A stretch of 64,000 nucleotides of DNA from Clostridium grantii DSM 8605 (GCF_900129965.1 NZ_FQXM01000013.1:19555-83554), one strand, 5' to 3'. Shown: positions 8,746-17,121, counted from the stretch's first letter. Program-made: numbers and translations. Notes: generated from the letters alone by a model not told the origin.

Positions 8746-10536
8746 CTATAGGTTAGCAATATATGAAATTGCTACTGCCCCATCTCCCGCTCCTATTGCT
8801 ATAATTGAAGATGTTTCATCTATATACTTAGGTTTTTTACCTATAACTTTTTCAAAAATTTCCGCCCAATTTTTAGCTTCACCTTCATTATTTACATGCA
8901 CAATAGAATATTCTTTAATCCCCTTGTTTTTCACTATTTTTTCTACCAATTTAATTGTTTTGTTTAAACTTGCTTTATTACTAAAAGCAACTCCTTGTAA
9001 TCCCCCTTTTCCTTGTTCATCCAAGGTAACTATAGGTTTCATATTAACCATTTTTGCAATTCTTCCAGCCGTTAAACTTAATCTACCAGATTTAATCATA
9101 TTATCTATTTTCTTAACATTAACTAATATCTTAGTTCTTTTTATGGTTTTTTCAATAGCTTGTACAATTTCCTCTTGTTTTTTACCAGCTTTAATTTCAT
9201 TAACTAATTCCATTACTAAAAGACCTTGAGCACCAGAATTTTGTTTTGAATCAATTACATTAATTATCTTATCTTTCTTTCCTTCATTAAATTTTTCTGA
9301 AACTTTAGTTATAATATTGTAGGTTCCGCTTAATTCCTTGGAAACAGTTAAAACAATTATTGATTTATAATAAGTTGATAAATATTGAAATATATTTTCA
9401 ATTGTCTTAAAATCTGGTTGAGAACTTGTTGGTAAATTCTTATCTTTATCCGCAAATTCAAGAATTTTTTTATTTGTTATGGTAAGCTTATCAAAATAAT
9501 TGGTATCTTCTACTAATATATTTAAATTTATTATGTGAACCTGATTTTCATCTATAAATTCTTGTGGCAAATCTGCAATAGAATCTGTTAAAATAGCTAT
9601 ATCACTTTTTCTATTTTCAACTACATCCTGTTGTTTTTTCATATCATCTGCTTTTTGATAGATAATTTTTCCTAGTTCACTCAAAACTTCAAAAACTTTA
9701 AAAGGATGATTTGTATGAATATGAACTCTAACTTTCTTTTTATTTCCTGCTACAACCAAAGAATCTCCTGCTTTTCTTAGTAATTCTTTTATTACATTAC
9801 TATCCAAATTTTCCCCTTCTAGTAAAGCTTCCGTGCAATATCTAAATGTAATATTTTCATGGTTATGCTTTATTTCCTGGAAAATAATCTTATCATCCCT
9901 AATATTATCAAGTTGAATTTCTTCATGATTACTTTTCAAAAAATCTATGAATCCTTTGATAAAATAAGTAAATCCTTTTGCTCCTGAATCTACTACAGAT
10001 GCCTTTTTTAAAACACTTAACTGATTAGGAGTATTTTTTACCGCTTCCTCTAATTGTACATAAGCATGATTCAAAATTTCAATAAAATCACTATTAGTTT
10101 CCTTAAATTTATTTAAACCTTGGGACCAATCTTTTATAACTGTAATCATTGTTCCTTCAACCGGGTTAGAAATCGCAGCATAAGCATAACTCACTGCATT
10201 CTTATTAGCTTTTATAAAATTATCTATTGTTAAATGTTTCTCATTTTCTATTTCATCGCTAATTCCTTGAAGATATTGAGCAAAAATAATTCCTGAATTA
10301 CCCCTAGCCCCACCCAAAGCAGCATTAGCAATTGATTCTACTGTATGTTTTATAGTTTGTCCTAACTTAGATTCATTTATTATTGAATTCATTGTTGAAT
10401 AAAGATTACTTCCTGTATCTCCATCAGCAACTGGGAACACATTTATTTTGTTTAAATTGTTTTTATTTATCATAACCTCTTTAGCCCCTGATAAATAAGC
10501 ATAATAAAGTTTCTTGTTATTAATTTCTGTATTCAT
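8746..10536 (-). CDS. DAK2-DegV fusion protein, likely fatty acid kinase (FakA-FakB fusion)
   Basis: Residues 9-200 are a DAK2/DhaL-type nucleotide domain with the Asp triad NVFPVADGDTGSN and GARGNSG. Residues 200-300 match the middle domain of YloV/FakA. Residues 310-596 are a DegV domain with ILTDSIADLP, NLPTSSQP, the serine-rich loop TVSKELSGTYN, and a C-terminal GAGDGAVA. In Staphylococcus FakA (kinase) and FakB (DegV-type fatty-acid carrier) are separate proteins that together phosphorylate fatty acids. Here both are on one chain, so the kinase would always have its own carrier. Start ATG 10536 follows AGAGGTG. It is monocistronic between a promoter and a terminator. Confidence 0.85.
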   Translation of the reverse strand: MNTEINNKKLYYAYLSGAKEVMINKNNLNKINVFPVADGDTGSNLYSTMNSIINESKLGQTIKHTVESIANAALGGARGNSGIIFAQYLQGISDEIENEKHLTIDNFIKANKNAVSYAYAAISNPVEGTMITVIKDWSQGLNKFKETNSDFIEILNHAYVQLEEAVKNTPNQLSVLKKASVVDSGAKGFTYFIKGFIDFLKSNHEEIQLDNIRDDKIIFQEIKHNHENITFRYCTEALLEGENLDSNVIKELLRKAGDSLVVAGNKKKVRVHIHTNHPFKVFEVLSELGKIIYQKADDMKKQQDVVENRKSDIAILTDSIADLPQEFIDENQVHIINLNILVEDTNYFDKLTITNKKILEFADKDKNLPTSSQPDFKTIENIFQYLSTYYKSIIVLTVSKELSGTYNIITKVSEKFNEGKKDKIINVIDSKQNSGAQGLLVMELVNEIKAGKKQEEIVQAIEKTIKRTKILVNVKKIDNMIKSGRLSLTAGRIAKMVNMKPIVTLDEQGKGGLQGVAFSNKASLNKTIKLVEKIVKNKGIKEYSIVHVNNEGEAKNWAEIFEKVIGKKPKYIDETSSIIAIGAGDGAVAISYIANL

Positions 10537-10594
10537 CTTGTCACCTCTTTTAATTTATAATGAATAACTATTGTTTGTTAGTTCTTGTAATTAT

Positions 10595-10622
10595 ATAATA
10601 CCATGTATGTTTAAATTTTCAA
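10595..10622 (-). promoter_or_regulatory. Probable promoter of the DAK2-DegV gene
   Basis: Minus strand TTGAAA, a 16-base spacer and TATTAT, about 60 bases upstream of the ATG. Confidence 0.5.
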
Positions 10623-10690
10623 TGTATTTCGACAATTTATTACTTTTCTTTTTAAATAAATAAGTTATTTTTATACTCAATAATAAAAAA

Positions 10691-10736
10691 AGTAGCCAAG
10701 TATCATTATGTTTTTACACATAGATACTTGGCCCTT
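10691..10736. terminator. Bidirectional-looking terminator after the GGDEF/HD-GYP gene
   Basis: GCCAAGTATC and GATACTTGGC form the stem core with an 18-base loop. It is flanked by A runs on one side and T runs on the other, so it could stop transcripts from either strand. Confidence 0.8.
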
Positions 10737-10738
10737 TT

Positions 10739-12634
10739 TTATTCTTCCCATTTTTCATTTAAAACTTTTTCAACAAATACTTTAGCTATATAAGAATCAA
10801 ACTGCTTATTTGAATTTAGTTTTATCTCTTTTACTGCATCTTCAATACTTAAGCCCGCTTTATACGGGTATTCATTAATCATTGTATCATAAGCTTCCGC
10901 TATACTTAATATTTTAGCTTGAAGTGGAATTTGTTTATCTATTAATTTTCTAGGATATCCATTACCATCAGGTTTTTCGTGATGTGATAAAACATAATCT
11001 GCTATATGTGCTAATTCACTTACTGACCTTAATATTTGATATCCAATTTCAGGATGTCTTTTAATCTCAGCTCGTTCAATTTTATTAAGTTTTTCTGGTT
11101 TATTTAGTACTTCTGCATTTATAGCTACTTTGCCTATATCATGTAATAATCCCATAAGCCCTAATTCATCAATTAATTCAGAGCTTAAACCAATGGCTTC
11201 CCCAATTGCTTTACATAGTTCACTTACTCTTTCACAATGTTCTTGCTCTTTTGAATTTTTTTCATATAAACTTCTAGTAATAAGCTTAATAGTTTCATTT
11301 TTCATACTTCTGCTTTCCAAAAGTTTTTTTCGATACATATTATCTTCTGCTTTAGTATAAATTTTTTCAAAATCCTCATCAATTGAATTTTTTGTTTCCC
11401 ATCCAAAAGAAACTGATAAAATAGTTTTTTCTATTTTTTCTTTGTCAATAGCTGCTTTAATCCTTTTAATTATTATTTTCGCTTCATCAGAGTTTGTATT
11501 TGGCAGCAATAAAACAAATTCATCTCCACCTGTTCTAGCTACAATATCATTTCCTCTAGTTTCGTTAGCAAGAATTTTACCAAATCTTATTAAAACCTCA
11601 TCCCCAATTAAGTGCCCAAAAGCATCATTTGTTAGCTTTAAACCATTTACATCTGCCATAACTAATGTTATAGGTAGATTTCTTTTATTGTCTAATAGTT
11701 TTAGCTCTTCTTCATAAAATCTACGATTAAAAAGCCCCGTCAATTGATCATGATAACTTAAATAAATAACTTGATTCTCTGATTTTTTTCTTTCTTCAAT
11801 ATTACGGCTTACCCCAACAACCTCTATTTCGCCCATATGATTGTATCTGTATTTTGAAGATACTTCAACCCAAATAATATCACCATTTTTACAAGGTTGT
11901 TGAATTTCATTAGTATAAGAGTAATATTTATCCGGTTCTTTAATAAAACAATTAATACCTCTTTCTATAACATTTGTCATAACATCATAGGATTCCTTGG
12001 TCAAAGCTTGTTCCAAATTTTCTTCCATAGCTTCTTCTGGGGTATATCCTCTTAAATAAAATATAGAAGGACTAATATAAGTAAATTTATTTCTATTGGT
12101 ATTTAATACCCATATAACATCAGAGGCATACTCTGTTAAAAGTCTGTATTTTTCTTCACTTATTCTAAGCTCATCTTCTATTCTTTTACGCTCTGTTACA
12201 TCTATTATAAAATTTAGTATTGCTTTTTTTCCATCCCAATTTATTTGTATTCCATTTGTTTCTATCCATCTAACTTCTTTATCTTTTCTAACTATCCTAG
12301 ATGGTTGCCAAGTTTTATATTTTTCACCCTTTAAACGTTCTTCATGAATAATCTTAACATTCTCTTTATCATCATCATAAACAAAATCAAGAAAATCAAT
12401 TGACATCAATTCTTCTTTTGAGAATCCAGTTATTTCTTCTATCATAGGGTTACATATTTGTATTTTCATACCTTGAATAACAATAATTCCCTCAACTGCA
12501 TTTTCAAAAAGAAGTCTATATTTTTTTTCACTTTTCCTTAAAGCTTCTTCGATCATTTCACATTTTAAATTAGGTAAATCTTCTAAAATAAATGAGTATT
12601 GATCAACAATAGATTTATCAAAATCTTCTTGCAT
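10739..12634 (-). CDS. PAS-PAS-GGDEF-HD-GYP cyclic di-GMP turnover protein
   Basis: Two PAS sensor domains (about residues 35-155 and 160-285) precede a GGDEF domain (about 290-445) with an intact GGDEF motif (RTGGDEFVLLLPN). An HD-GYP domain (about 450-632) follows, with HDIGKVAI, KRHPEIGYQIL and HHEKPDGNGYP. No membrane segment is seen, so it senses a cytoplasmic cue. Both synthesis and degradation motifs look intact, so the net activity cannot be predicted. I use ATG 12634, which is seven bases after AGGTG; an in-frame GTG at 12643 overlaps that site. It is one of two HD-GYP genes in the window and lies 4 kb from a c-di-GMP riboswitch. Confidence 0.93.
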   Translation of the reverse strand: MQEDFDKSIVDQYSFILEDLPNLKCEMIEEALRKSEKKYRLLFENAVEGIIVIQGMKIQICNPMIEEITGFSKEELMSIDFLDFVYDDDKENVKIIHEERLKGEKYKTWQPSRIVRKDKEVRWIETNGIQINWDGKKAILNFIIDVTERKRIEDELRISEEKYRLLTEYASDVIWVLNTNRNKFTYISPSIFYLRGYTPEEAMEENLEQALTKESYDVMTNVIERGINCFIKEPDKYYSYTNEIQQPCKNGDIIWVEVSSKYRYNHMGEIEVVGVSRNIEERKKSENQVIYLSYHDQLTGLFNRRFYEEELKLLDNKRNLPITLVMADVNGLKLTNDAFGHLIGDEVLIRFGKILANETRGNDIVARTGGDEFVLLLPNTNSDEAKIIIKRIKAAIDKEKIEKTILSVSFGWETKNSIDEDFEKIYTKAEDNMYRKKLLESRSMKNETIKLITRSLYEKNSKEQEHCERVSELCKAIGEAIGLSSELIDELGLMGLLHDIGKVAINAEVLNKPEKLNKIERAEIKRHPEIGYQILRSVSELAHIADYVLSHHEKPDGNGYPRKLIDKQIPLQAKILSIAEAYDTMINEYPYKAGLSIEDAVKEIKLNSNKQFDSYIAKVFVEKVLNEKWEE

Positions 12635-12776
12635 ATTAATCACCTGCCCTCTAGATTTTACTTCATTAGTTATTTATTTTCTTAAAATCTTAATTATATA
12701 TATATATAATTAAACACCATAATTACTTATAAATAAATAGATTTTAACAAAATACTTCTAATTTAATCATATAAAT

Positions 12777-12820
12777 AAAAAGGCCCTTTAGTCTTAGTCA
12801 TTATCCTAAAGGGCCTTTTC
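12777..12820 (-). terminator. Terminator after the fucose-isomerase-like operon
   Basis: AAAAGGCCCTTTAG and CTAAAGGGCCTTTT form a 14-bp stem. On the minus strand it is followed by TATTTAT, so it ends the operon at 12867-15017. Bases 12644-12776 upstream of the GGDEF gene show only AT-rich DNA. Confidence 0.85.
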
Positions 12821-12866
12821 ACTATATCTCAATTTTTATTTGCAATTAATCTATGATTAAACAGTT

Positions 12867-14348
12867 TTATTTAAAAGGGTTTTCTGTATTATAAATCATT
12901 CCTTTTGGTTGATTAAAACCTACTTCTTTAACACCTAAATATTCAAATAAACCATAAATAGCTTTTCCAAAGTGTCCAAAAGCAACTGCTCCATGATGTG
13001 GGTATCTTTTTTCAATTAATACATGACGATAAAATCTTCCCATTTCAGGAATTGCAAAAACACCGATAGCTCCGAATGAACGAGTTGCCACTGGTAATAC
13101 TTCACCTTCTGCAACATAAGCTGTAAGTTCTGCATCTGCATTACTTTGTAGACGGAAGAAAGTAATTTCTCCAGGTATAATATCTCCTTCAAGAGTTCCT
13201 CTTGTTATATTTGGTTCTTGATTTGGCTCTAAAGCTCTTGCCATTATCATTTGATTTTTCATAGTTCCACATGTTAATTTGCAAGCTGCTGTGTTACCAC
13301 AGTGGAAGGCCATAAAAGTATCTTTTAATGTATAATCAAACTTACCTTTAATTTCTGATTCATACATATCAGCTGGTACTGAATTATTTATATCAAGTAA
13401 TGTTACAACATCTTCGCTTATGCAAGTTCCTATATATTCACTTAATGCACCATAAATATCAACTTCACATGACACTGCAATACCCATAGCAGTCAAACGA
13501 CTATTTACATAACAAGGTACAAATCCAAATTGTGTTTGGAATGAAGGCCAGCATTTATTAGCGAAAACAATAAATTCTCTTGATCCTTTATGATCTTCCA
13601 TCCAATCTAATAATGTTATTTCATATTGAGCAAGTTTTGGAAGAATTCCAGGCATTTTGTTACCTTCTCCTAATTCTTTTTCCATACTAGCTATAACTTC
13701 TGGAATTCTTGAATCATTTGCATGTGCATTAAAAGCTGCATACAAATCAAGTTCTGAATTTTCTTCAATTTCAACACCTAGGTTGTATAATTGCTTGATT
13801 GGAGCATTACAAGCTAAGAAATCTTGTGGACGAGGACCAAATGAAATTATTTTTAAATTCTTTATTCCAACTAATGCTGTAGCAATTGGTCTGAATTCTG
13901 CAATCATATCTGCAACCTCTGTAGCTGTTCCAACAGGATACTCAGGAATATAAGCTTTTATGTTACGTAGTGCTAAATTATAGCTTGCGTTTAACATTCC
14001 ACAATAAGCATCTCCACGACCATTAATCAAGTTGTCTCCGCTTTCTTCTGCAGCAGCCACAAACATAACTGGTCCATTAAATTCTTTTGCAAGTAAAGTT
14101 TCTGCAGTTTCAGGACCAAAGTTTCCAAGATAAACTACTAAAGCGTTAACTCCAGCTTCATTTACTTCTTTTAATGCTTCTCTCATATGTTTTTCATTTT
14201 CAACAGTTGTTAAACATTCAAATATATCACCATGTTCTTTTTTATAGGCTTGTACTACTGCTTCTCTACGTTTAACTGATAATTCCATCGGAAAACAATC
14301 TCTGCTTACCGCAACAATTCCTAATTTTATTTCTGGCATATTTTTCAT
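12867..14348 (-). CDS. L-fucose/L-arabinose isomerase family protein
   Basis: The 493-residue protein has the FucI/AraA-type layout: an N-terminal Rossmann-like part (GIVAVSRDCFP, ALVVYLGNFGPETAE), a middle part with CWPSFQTQFGFVPCYVNSRL and the acidic EVDIYGAL, and a C-terminal barrel ending near HHGAVAFGHFGKA. In this family Glu, Asp and His residues bind Mn2+ and carry out aldose-ketose isomerisation by an enediol route. The substrate could be fucose, arabinose or another deoxy sugar; this branch is diverged from classic FucI (about 590 residues). It is followed upstream by a DUF4867 gene in the same operon, 45 bases apart. RBS GGAGG precedes ATG 14348. Confidence 0.8.
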   Translation of the reverse strand: MKNMPEIKLGIVAVSRDCFPMELSVKRREAVVQAYKKEHGDIFECLTTVENEKHMREALKEVNEAGVNALVVYLGNFGPETAETLLAKEFNGPVMFVAAAEESGDNLINGRGDAYCGMLNASYNLALRNIKAYIPEYPVGTATEVADMIAEFRPIATALVGIKNLKIISFGPRPQDFLACNAPIKQLYNLGVEIEENSELDLYAAFNAHANDSRIPEVIASMEKELGEGNKMPGILPKLAQYEITLLDWMEDHKGSREFIVFANKCWPSFQTQFGFVPCYVNSRLTAMGIAVSCEVDIYGALSEYIGTCISEDVVTLLDINNSVPADMYESEIKGKFDYTLKDTFMAFHCGNTAACKLTCGTMKNQMIMARALEPNQEPNITRGTLEGDIIPGEITFFRLQSNADAELTAYVAEGEVLPVATRSFGAIGVFAIPEMGRFYRHVLIEKRYPHHGAVAFGHFGKAIYGLFEYLGVKEVGFNQPKGMIYNTENPFK

Positions 14349-14393
14349 AATTTTAATTCCTCCATTATATTTTCTGATTTTATTTTTCTGATT

Positions 14394-15017
14394 TTATTTT
14401 ATTGAAATGTTTTTTCCTTTTAAACCGATAAATGCACCTTTTTCACTTAAATCTGTATCTTCATGACCAATTAGCCACTTATTTCTAGCAAATAGTAATG
14501 CATCTTCACCAATTTTTTCTATTTTGTTTTCTAAAGCTAAATTAGTATCTTTAGGGAGTACTACAACACACTTAAATCCATTTTCATTTGCATTACAAGG
14601 AGCATAATGAAGTGTAGTCGCATAAACTTCTATAATAGTTCCTGCTGGAACAAGAAAAGCTTCTATATTTGATGTAGCATAAGTATAATCTTCTTCAATA
14701 TCTTGCTGAGAACCTATAAGAAGAATAAGATCGGTTACAGCAATATTTATTTCAGATGAACGGTGATATTCTACTGCATTTAACATGTAATTATTTCCGT
14801 TACAAAAACCTATTTGAATAGGTAATTCACCAAATTCTCTTGTTCTTAATTCCTCACCAATTTTTAAATCCTCTAATTCTTTGATTGATGGCTCATAAAT
14901 CACATCACTTGGCAATGGAGTAGTTTCCATTTTTTTCATTATTTCAGTACAATCATAATTTTTTAAAATTTGACCATATTTTTTAAATTCTTTATCTGAC
15001 ACTTTTTTAATTAACAT
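14394..15017 (-). CDS. DUF4867 family protein, cupin-like
   Basis: The 207-residue protein matches DUF4867: VEYHRSSEINIAVTDLILLIG, then an acidic loop, then EAFLVPAGTIIEVYATTLHYAPC, the last part like the metal-binding strand of ureidoglycolate-lyase-type cupins, with His and Cys. The function is not known to me. It is the first gene of the operon with the fucose-isomerase-like gene, so it probably handles the same sugar, perhaps as a mutarotase, lyase or isomerase. The ATG at 15017 follows AAAGGTAGGTAG. An inverted-repeat cluster 60 bases upstream may be its operator. Confidence 0.8.
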   Translation of the reverse strand: MLIKKVSDKEFKKYGQILKNYDCTEIMKKMETTPLPSDVIYEPSIKELEDLKIGEELRTREFGELPIQIGFCNGNNYMLNAVEYHRSSEINIAVTDLILLIGSQQDIEEDYTYATSNIEAFLVPAGTIIEVYATTLHYAPCNANENGFKCVVVLPKDTNLALENKIEKIGEDALLFARNKWLIGHEDTDLSEKGAFIGLKGKNISIK

Positions 15018-15077
15018 AGCTACCTACCTTTCATCTAATTCTATAGGAATCCCACTGGCATACCTACATTTTTATTT

Positions 15078-15112
15078 AAGTCGCTTTGTAAGTTGACTTT
15101 ATAAAGTGACTT
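15078..15112. promoter_or_regulatory. Possible three-half-site operator before the DUF4867 operon
   Basis: AAGTCGCTTT (15078) and AAAGTGACTT (15103-15112) are inverted copies differing at one base. Between them lies AAGTTGACTT, itself near-palindromic. The spacing suggests binding of a dimer plus a third half site. No regulator gene is adjacent. Confidence 0.4.
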
Positions 15113-15240
15113 TTTAAACTCTTTTTAATAAGTCTATTGTACTTCTATTTTGCTTTTTCTTCAATAGTTTTTCGTAAACTTTTTCATATTTTTTTATTTC
15201 ACTATAATTTCCCTTTTTAATTCCATTAATTTACACAATA

Positions 15241-15272
15241 AAAAACCTAACAAATTTTATTTGCTAGGTTTA
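15241..15272 (-). terminator. Terminator of the 174-residue unknown gene
   Basis: AAACCTAACAAA and TTTGCTAGGTTT form a stem with one mismatch. On the minus strand it is followed by TTTTTATTG. Confidence 0.8.
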
Positions 15273-15293
15273 ACTTTCTAAATATTTAACACT

Positions 15294-15818
15294 TCAATTT
15301 ATTTGTACCCATTCTTTGATGAAATCCCAATCTTTGATAGTTCCATCCTCGTTAAGTATTCCTAAATAAACTCCGTCTGCTTTTCCTACCTGCCATATTG
15401 CTTTTCCCGAGTTATCTTTATCTGATATTTTATTTTCCTTTACATAATCAAGGAATTTACTTTTACCCACTCCATAGGTTTCCGATACATATCCCACTAA
15501 ATATATATCGATACAGCTTGCCCCAAAATCTGATAACTTTCTATCTAGAATATGATTTCTTATAATTGATTTCCAGTGGCTTTTAGGTGAACAAACTATC
15601 TTACTATTTATATCTTCTATCCTATAGGCTTTATAACTTCTTTGTTCCCATTGTTTTAGTTTAGAACAATCACCTTTGACTTTAACCAATTTTTCTAACA
15701 TATTTCTCAAATTGCAAACTGTAGGAATAACATTACTATGAATATTTCTACCTCTAATATTATGTGGTAAAATATTTTCTTTTTTATCTCGTTGCTTACT
15801 AAAGAACTTCTCAAACAT
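15294..15818 (-). CDS. Hypothetical protein, 174 residues
   Basis: I do not recognise this protein. It has no signal peptide and no membrane segment. The N-terminus is basic (SKQRDKKEN), the middle is Lys/Arg rich with WEQRSYKAY, and the C-terminal half has a strand-rich pattern, GKAIWQVGKADGVYLGIL. It also has three Cys residues (CNLRNML, GDCSK, KIVCSP), a fourth in GASCIDIY, and a Trp-rich end. It is monocistronic with its own terminator; the start ATG 15818 has GGAGATG close upstream. Codon use and AT content resemble the neighbours. It faces the c-di-GMP riboswitch locus across a divergent intergenic region. Confidence 0.7.
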   Translation of the reverse strand: MFEKFFSKQRDKKENILPHNIRGRNIHSNVIPTVCNLRNMLEKLVKVKGDCSKLKQWEQRSYKAYRIEDINSKIVCSPKSHWKSIIRNHILDRKLSDFGASCIDIYLVGYVSETYGVGKSKFLDYVKENKISDKDNSGKAIWQVGKADGVYLGILNEDGTIKDWDFIKEWVQIN

Positions 15819-16051
15819 TTTGTCTCATCTCCATTTATGTAATTAATCAAATATTCATGATAAGGTTTTCAATAATAATTATATCATATTAATTATAAAC
15901 ATGTTACTTGATACAATAACGAATTTTACAACTGTATATTGGAGAATTTTACAAAAGTAGAGTTATATTTTTAATGAATATTATTTTTTAGTAATATAAT
16001 AATATTTTTGTCATTTTTACATTAAAAGCTAAAAAATTGTAAAAATTTTCA

Positions 16052-16080
16052 TTGACAACTATAGGAATAAGTAGTAAAAT
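16052..16080 (+). promoter_or_regulatory. Strong sigma-A promoter for the c-di-GMP riboswitch transcript
   Basis: TTGACA (16052-16057), exactly 17 bases, then TAAAAT (16075-16080). The predicted start is near 16087, about 30 bases before the aptamer. Bases 15819-16051 upstream hold only AT-rich DNA with no gene visible. Confidence 0.8.
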
Positions 16081-16117
16081 AATGTTAATATTTACTAGCA
16101 TAAATGTAAAAACTGAA

Positions 16118-16245
16118 AAGTGAAAAGCAAATTTGTCGAAAGATAAAGACGCAAAACCACAGGTCTAACTATAGTATTCTATATATGACGGCTGGGTTGC
16201 CTAACGAATTTTAAGCGTAATAGGCAATGCTCTATTGCTTTTTTT
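16118..16245 (+). ncRNA. Cyclic di-GMP-I (GEMM-I) riboswitch with intrinsic terminator
   Basis: The aptamer shows the GEMM-I landmarks in order: GCAAA, the GTCGAAAGAT tetraloop hairpin, GACGCAAAACCACAGG with TCTAA, a second arm, then GACGGCTGGGTTGCC. A terminator follows: GTAATAG pairs with CTATTGC and seven T follow (16217-16245). TTGCCTA (16197-16203), part of the aptamer's 3' strand, can also pair perfectly with TAGGCAA (16221-16227), which overlaps the terminator stem. Ligand binding should free the terminator, so I predict c-di-GMP turns the downstream transcript off. The aptamer call is firm; the direction is inferred. Confidence 0.9.
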
Positions 16246-16287
16246 ATGTACACAAAAAAAATTATTAATATAATTTTTTTTAAAAAA

Positions 16288-16316
16288 AGGGGAGGTGAAC
16301 TGTTGCAATAATTCTA
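16288..16316 (+). promoter_or_regulatory. Orphan strong ribosome binding site after the riboswitch
   Basis: GGGGAGGTGA is close to a full match to the 16S anti-SD. It is followed seven bases later by TTG-CAA-TAA, a two-codon frame, and no other open frame begins here. Such a site normally serves a gene. The next real gene starts 380 bases downstream without any ribosome binding site of its own. Confidence 0.6.
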
Positions 16317-16373
16317 TAAAGATATAATAAAATCTCATATAAATTAGTGGGTATATTTTAACTTATTTTGAGT

Positions 16374-16379
16374 TATAAT
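16374..16379 (+). promoter_or_regulatory. Possible promoter (-10 TATAAT) of the large RNA
   Basis: A perfect TATAAT lies seven bases before the 5' strand of the closing helix of the large RNA. No good -35 hexamer is seen (best TATATT, 16-base spacer), so the promoter may be weak or activated. Confidence 0.4.
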
Positions 16380-16385
16380 ATTAAC

Positions 16386-16680
16386 TAGCTATTGTGAATC
16401 CAATATATTGCGAAAGTGATATAGTCATAGGATAGAACCTTGATGGTGTTAGTGTTAATAAAAATATTTGCGTAAGTAGTTAGCGAAAATCAAGCAAAAT
16501 AAGTAAATACAAGATATTGCAAATAAAAGCAAACTTGTATATGTACCATGCGTTGTATGGGAATTTAAGCCCTAGGAGTGTTACATCAAACGAAAGTAGC
16601 TTTATAGCAAAATCGGACACGGTGAACAGGGAATTAAACAATACTTATAGATTTTTATAGGTTATCGGCAACGGCTTTAA
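16386..16680 (+). ncRNA. Large structured RNA, family not assigned
   Basis: About 295 bases hold dense hairpin potential that the flanks lack. The ends pair: AGCT-A-TTGT near 16387 with GCAA-C-GGCT near 16667. Inside are ATATTGC-GAAA-GTGATAT (a GNRA tetraloop), a long CTTGAT/ATCAAG arm capped by GTAA, ATACAAG/CTTGTAT with inner TTGC/GCAA, CCATGC/GTATGG, a GGG/CCC hairpin, and CTTATA/TATAGG. The motif GGGAATT(T)AA occurs twice. The domain spans from a -10 box to one base before the next start codon. Size and style recall large clostridial RNAs such as raiA, but I cannot confirm any family. Confidence 0.55.
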
Positions 16681-16681
16681 A

Positions 16682-17101
16682 ATGAAAAAGTTATTTACTA
16701 TTTTTTTAACAGCAGTATTAATGTTATCCTTATTTTCACCAGCAGTTTATGCATCAGAAAACGATGTACAAACTGTTATAGAAAGTGTAAACAAAACAAA
16801 TGAAAAAATCGATAAAATGATAAACAATGCAATAGAAAAAGTTAATAAAGAAACTATAAAATACACAAATGATTTAGAAAAATCAAATGGCAAAGAAGAT
16901 AAAATCAAAGAATTAGAAGAAGACTATAATTATAAAGTTAACAAAATAATATTCGATTTAATAAAAGACACCAATAAAATAGCTGCTAATACCAAAGAAA
17001 AAGCAGCTGAAAAAGGAATCGAAGTAACCTGTGAACTTGTTGAAGTACATATTGGCGGACAAATTGTTTGGATAGATCCATTAATAGTTGGCGCATATTA
17101 A
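16682..17101 (+). CDS. Small secreted protein of unknown function
   Basis: The 139-residue protein has a clear signal peptide (MKKLFTIFLTAVLML..., predicted cleavage near VYA-SEN at about residue 25). A highly charged helical body follows (about 30-110, Lys/Glu/Asn rich, probably coiled coil), then a short strand-rich end with GIEVTCELVEVHIGGQIVWIDP. The signal peptide makes ATG 16682 convincing, yet the preceding bases (GGCTTTAAA) contain no ribosome binding site. The upstream 600 bases hold a c-di-GMP riboswitch, an orphan ribosome binding site and a large structured RNA, so expression is probably RNA-controlled. I do not recognise the family. Confidence 0.8.
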   Translation: MKKLFTIFLTAVLMLSLFSPAVYASENDVQTVIESVNKTNEKIDKMINNAIEKVNKETIKYTNDLEKSNGKEDKIKELEEDYNYKVNKIIFDLIKDTNKIAANTKEKAAEKGIEVTCELVEVHIGGQIVWIDPLIVGAY

Positions 17102-17121
17102 TTAAATATTTTTTAATAGGA

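Noticed and set aside
16300..16680. Group I intron between the orphan ribosome binding site and the secreted-protein gene
   Set aside because: GATATAGTC at 16418-16426 looks like the group I S element, but no matching GACTA-type R strand is found upstream, and the same bases form a better local GNRA hairpin. Kept only as an alternative.
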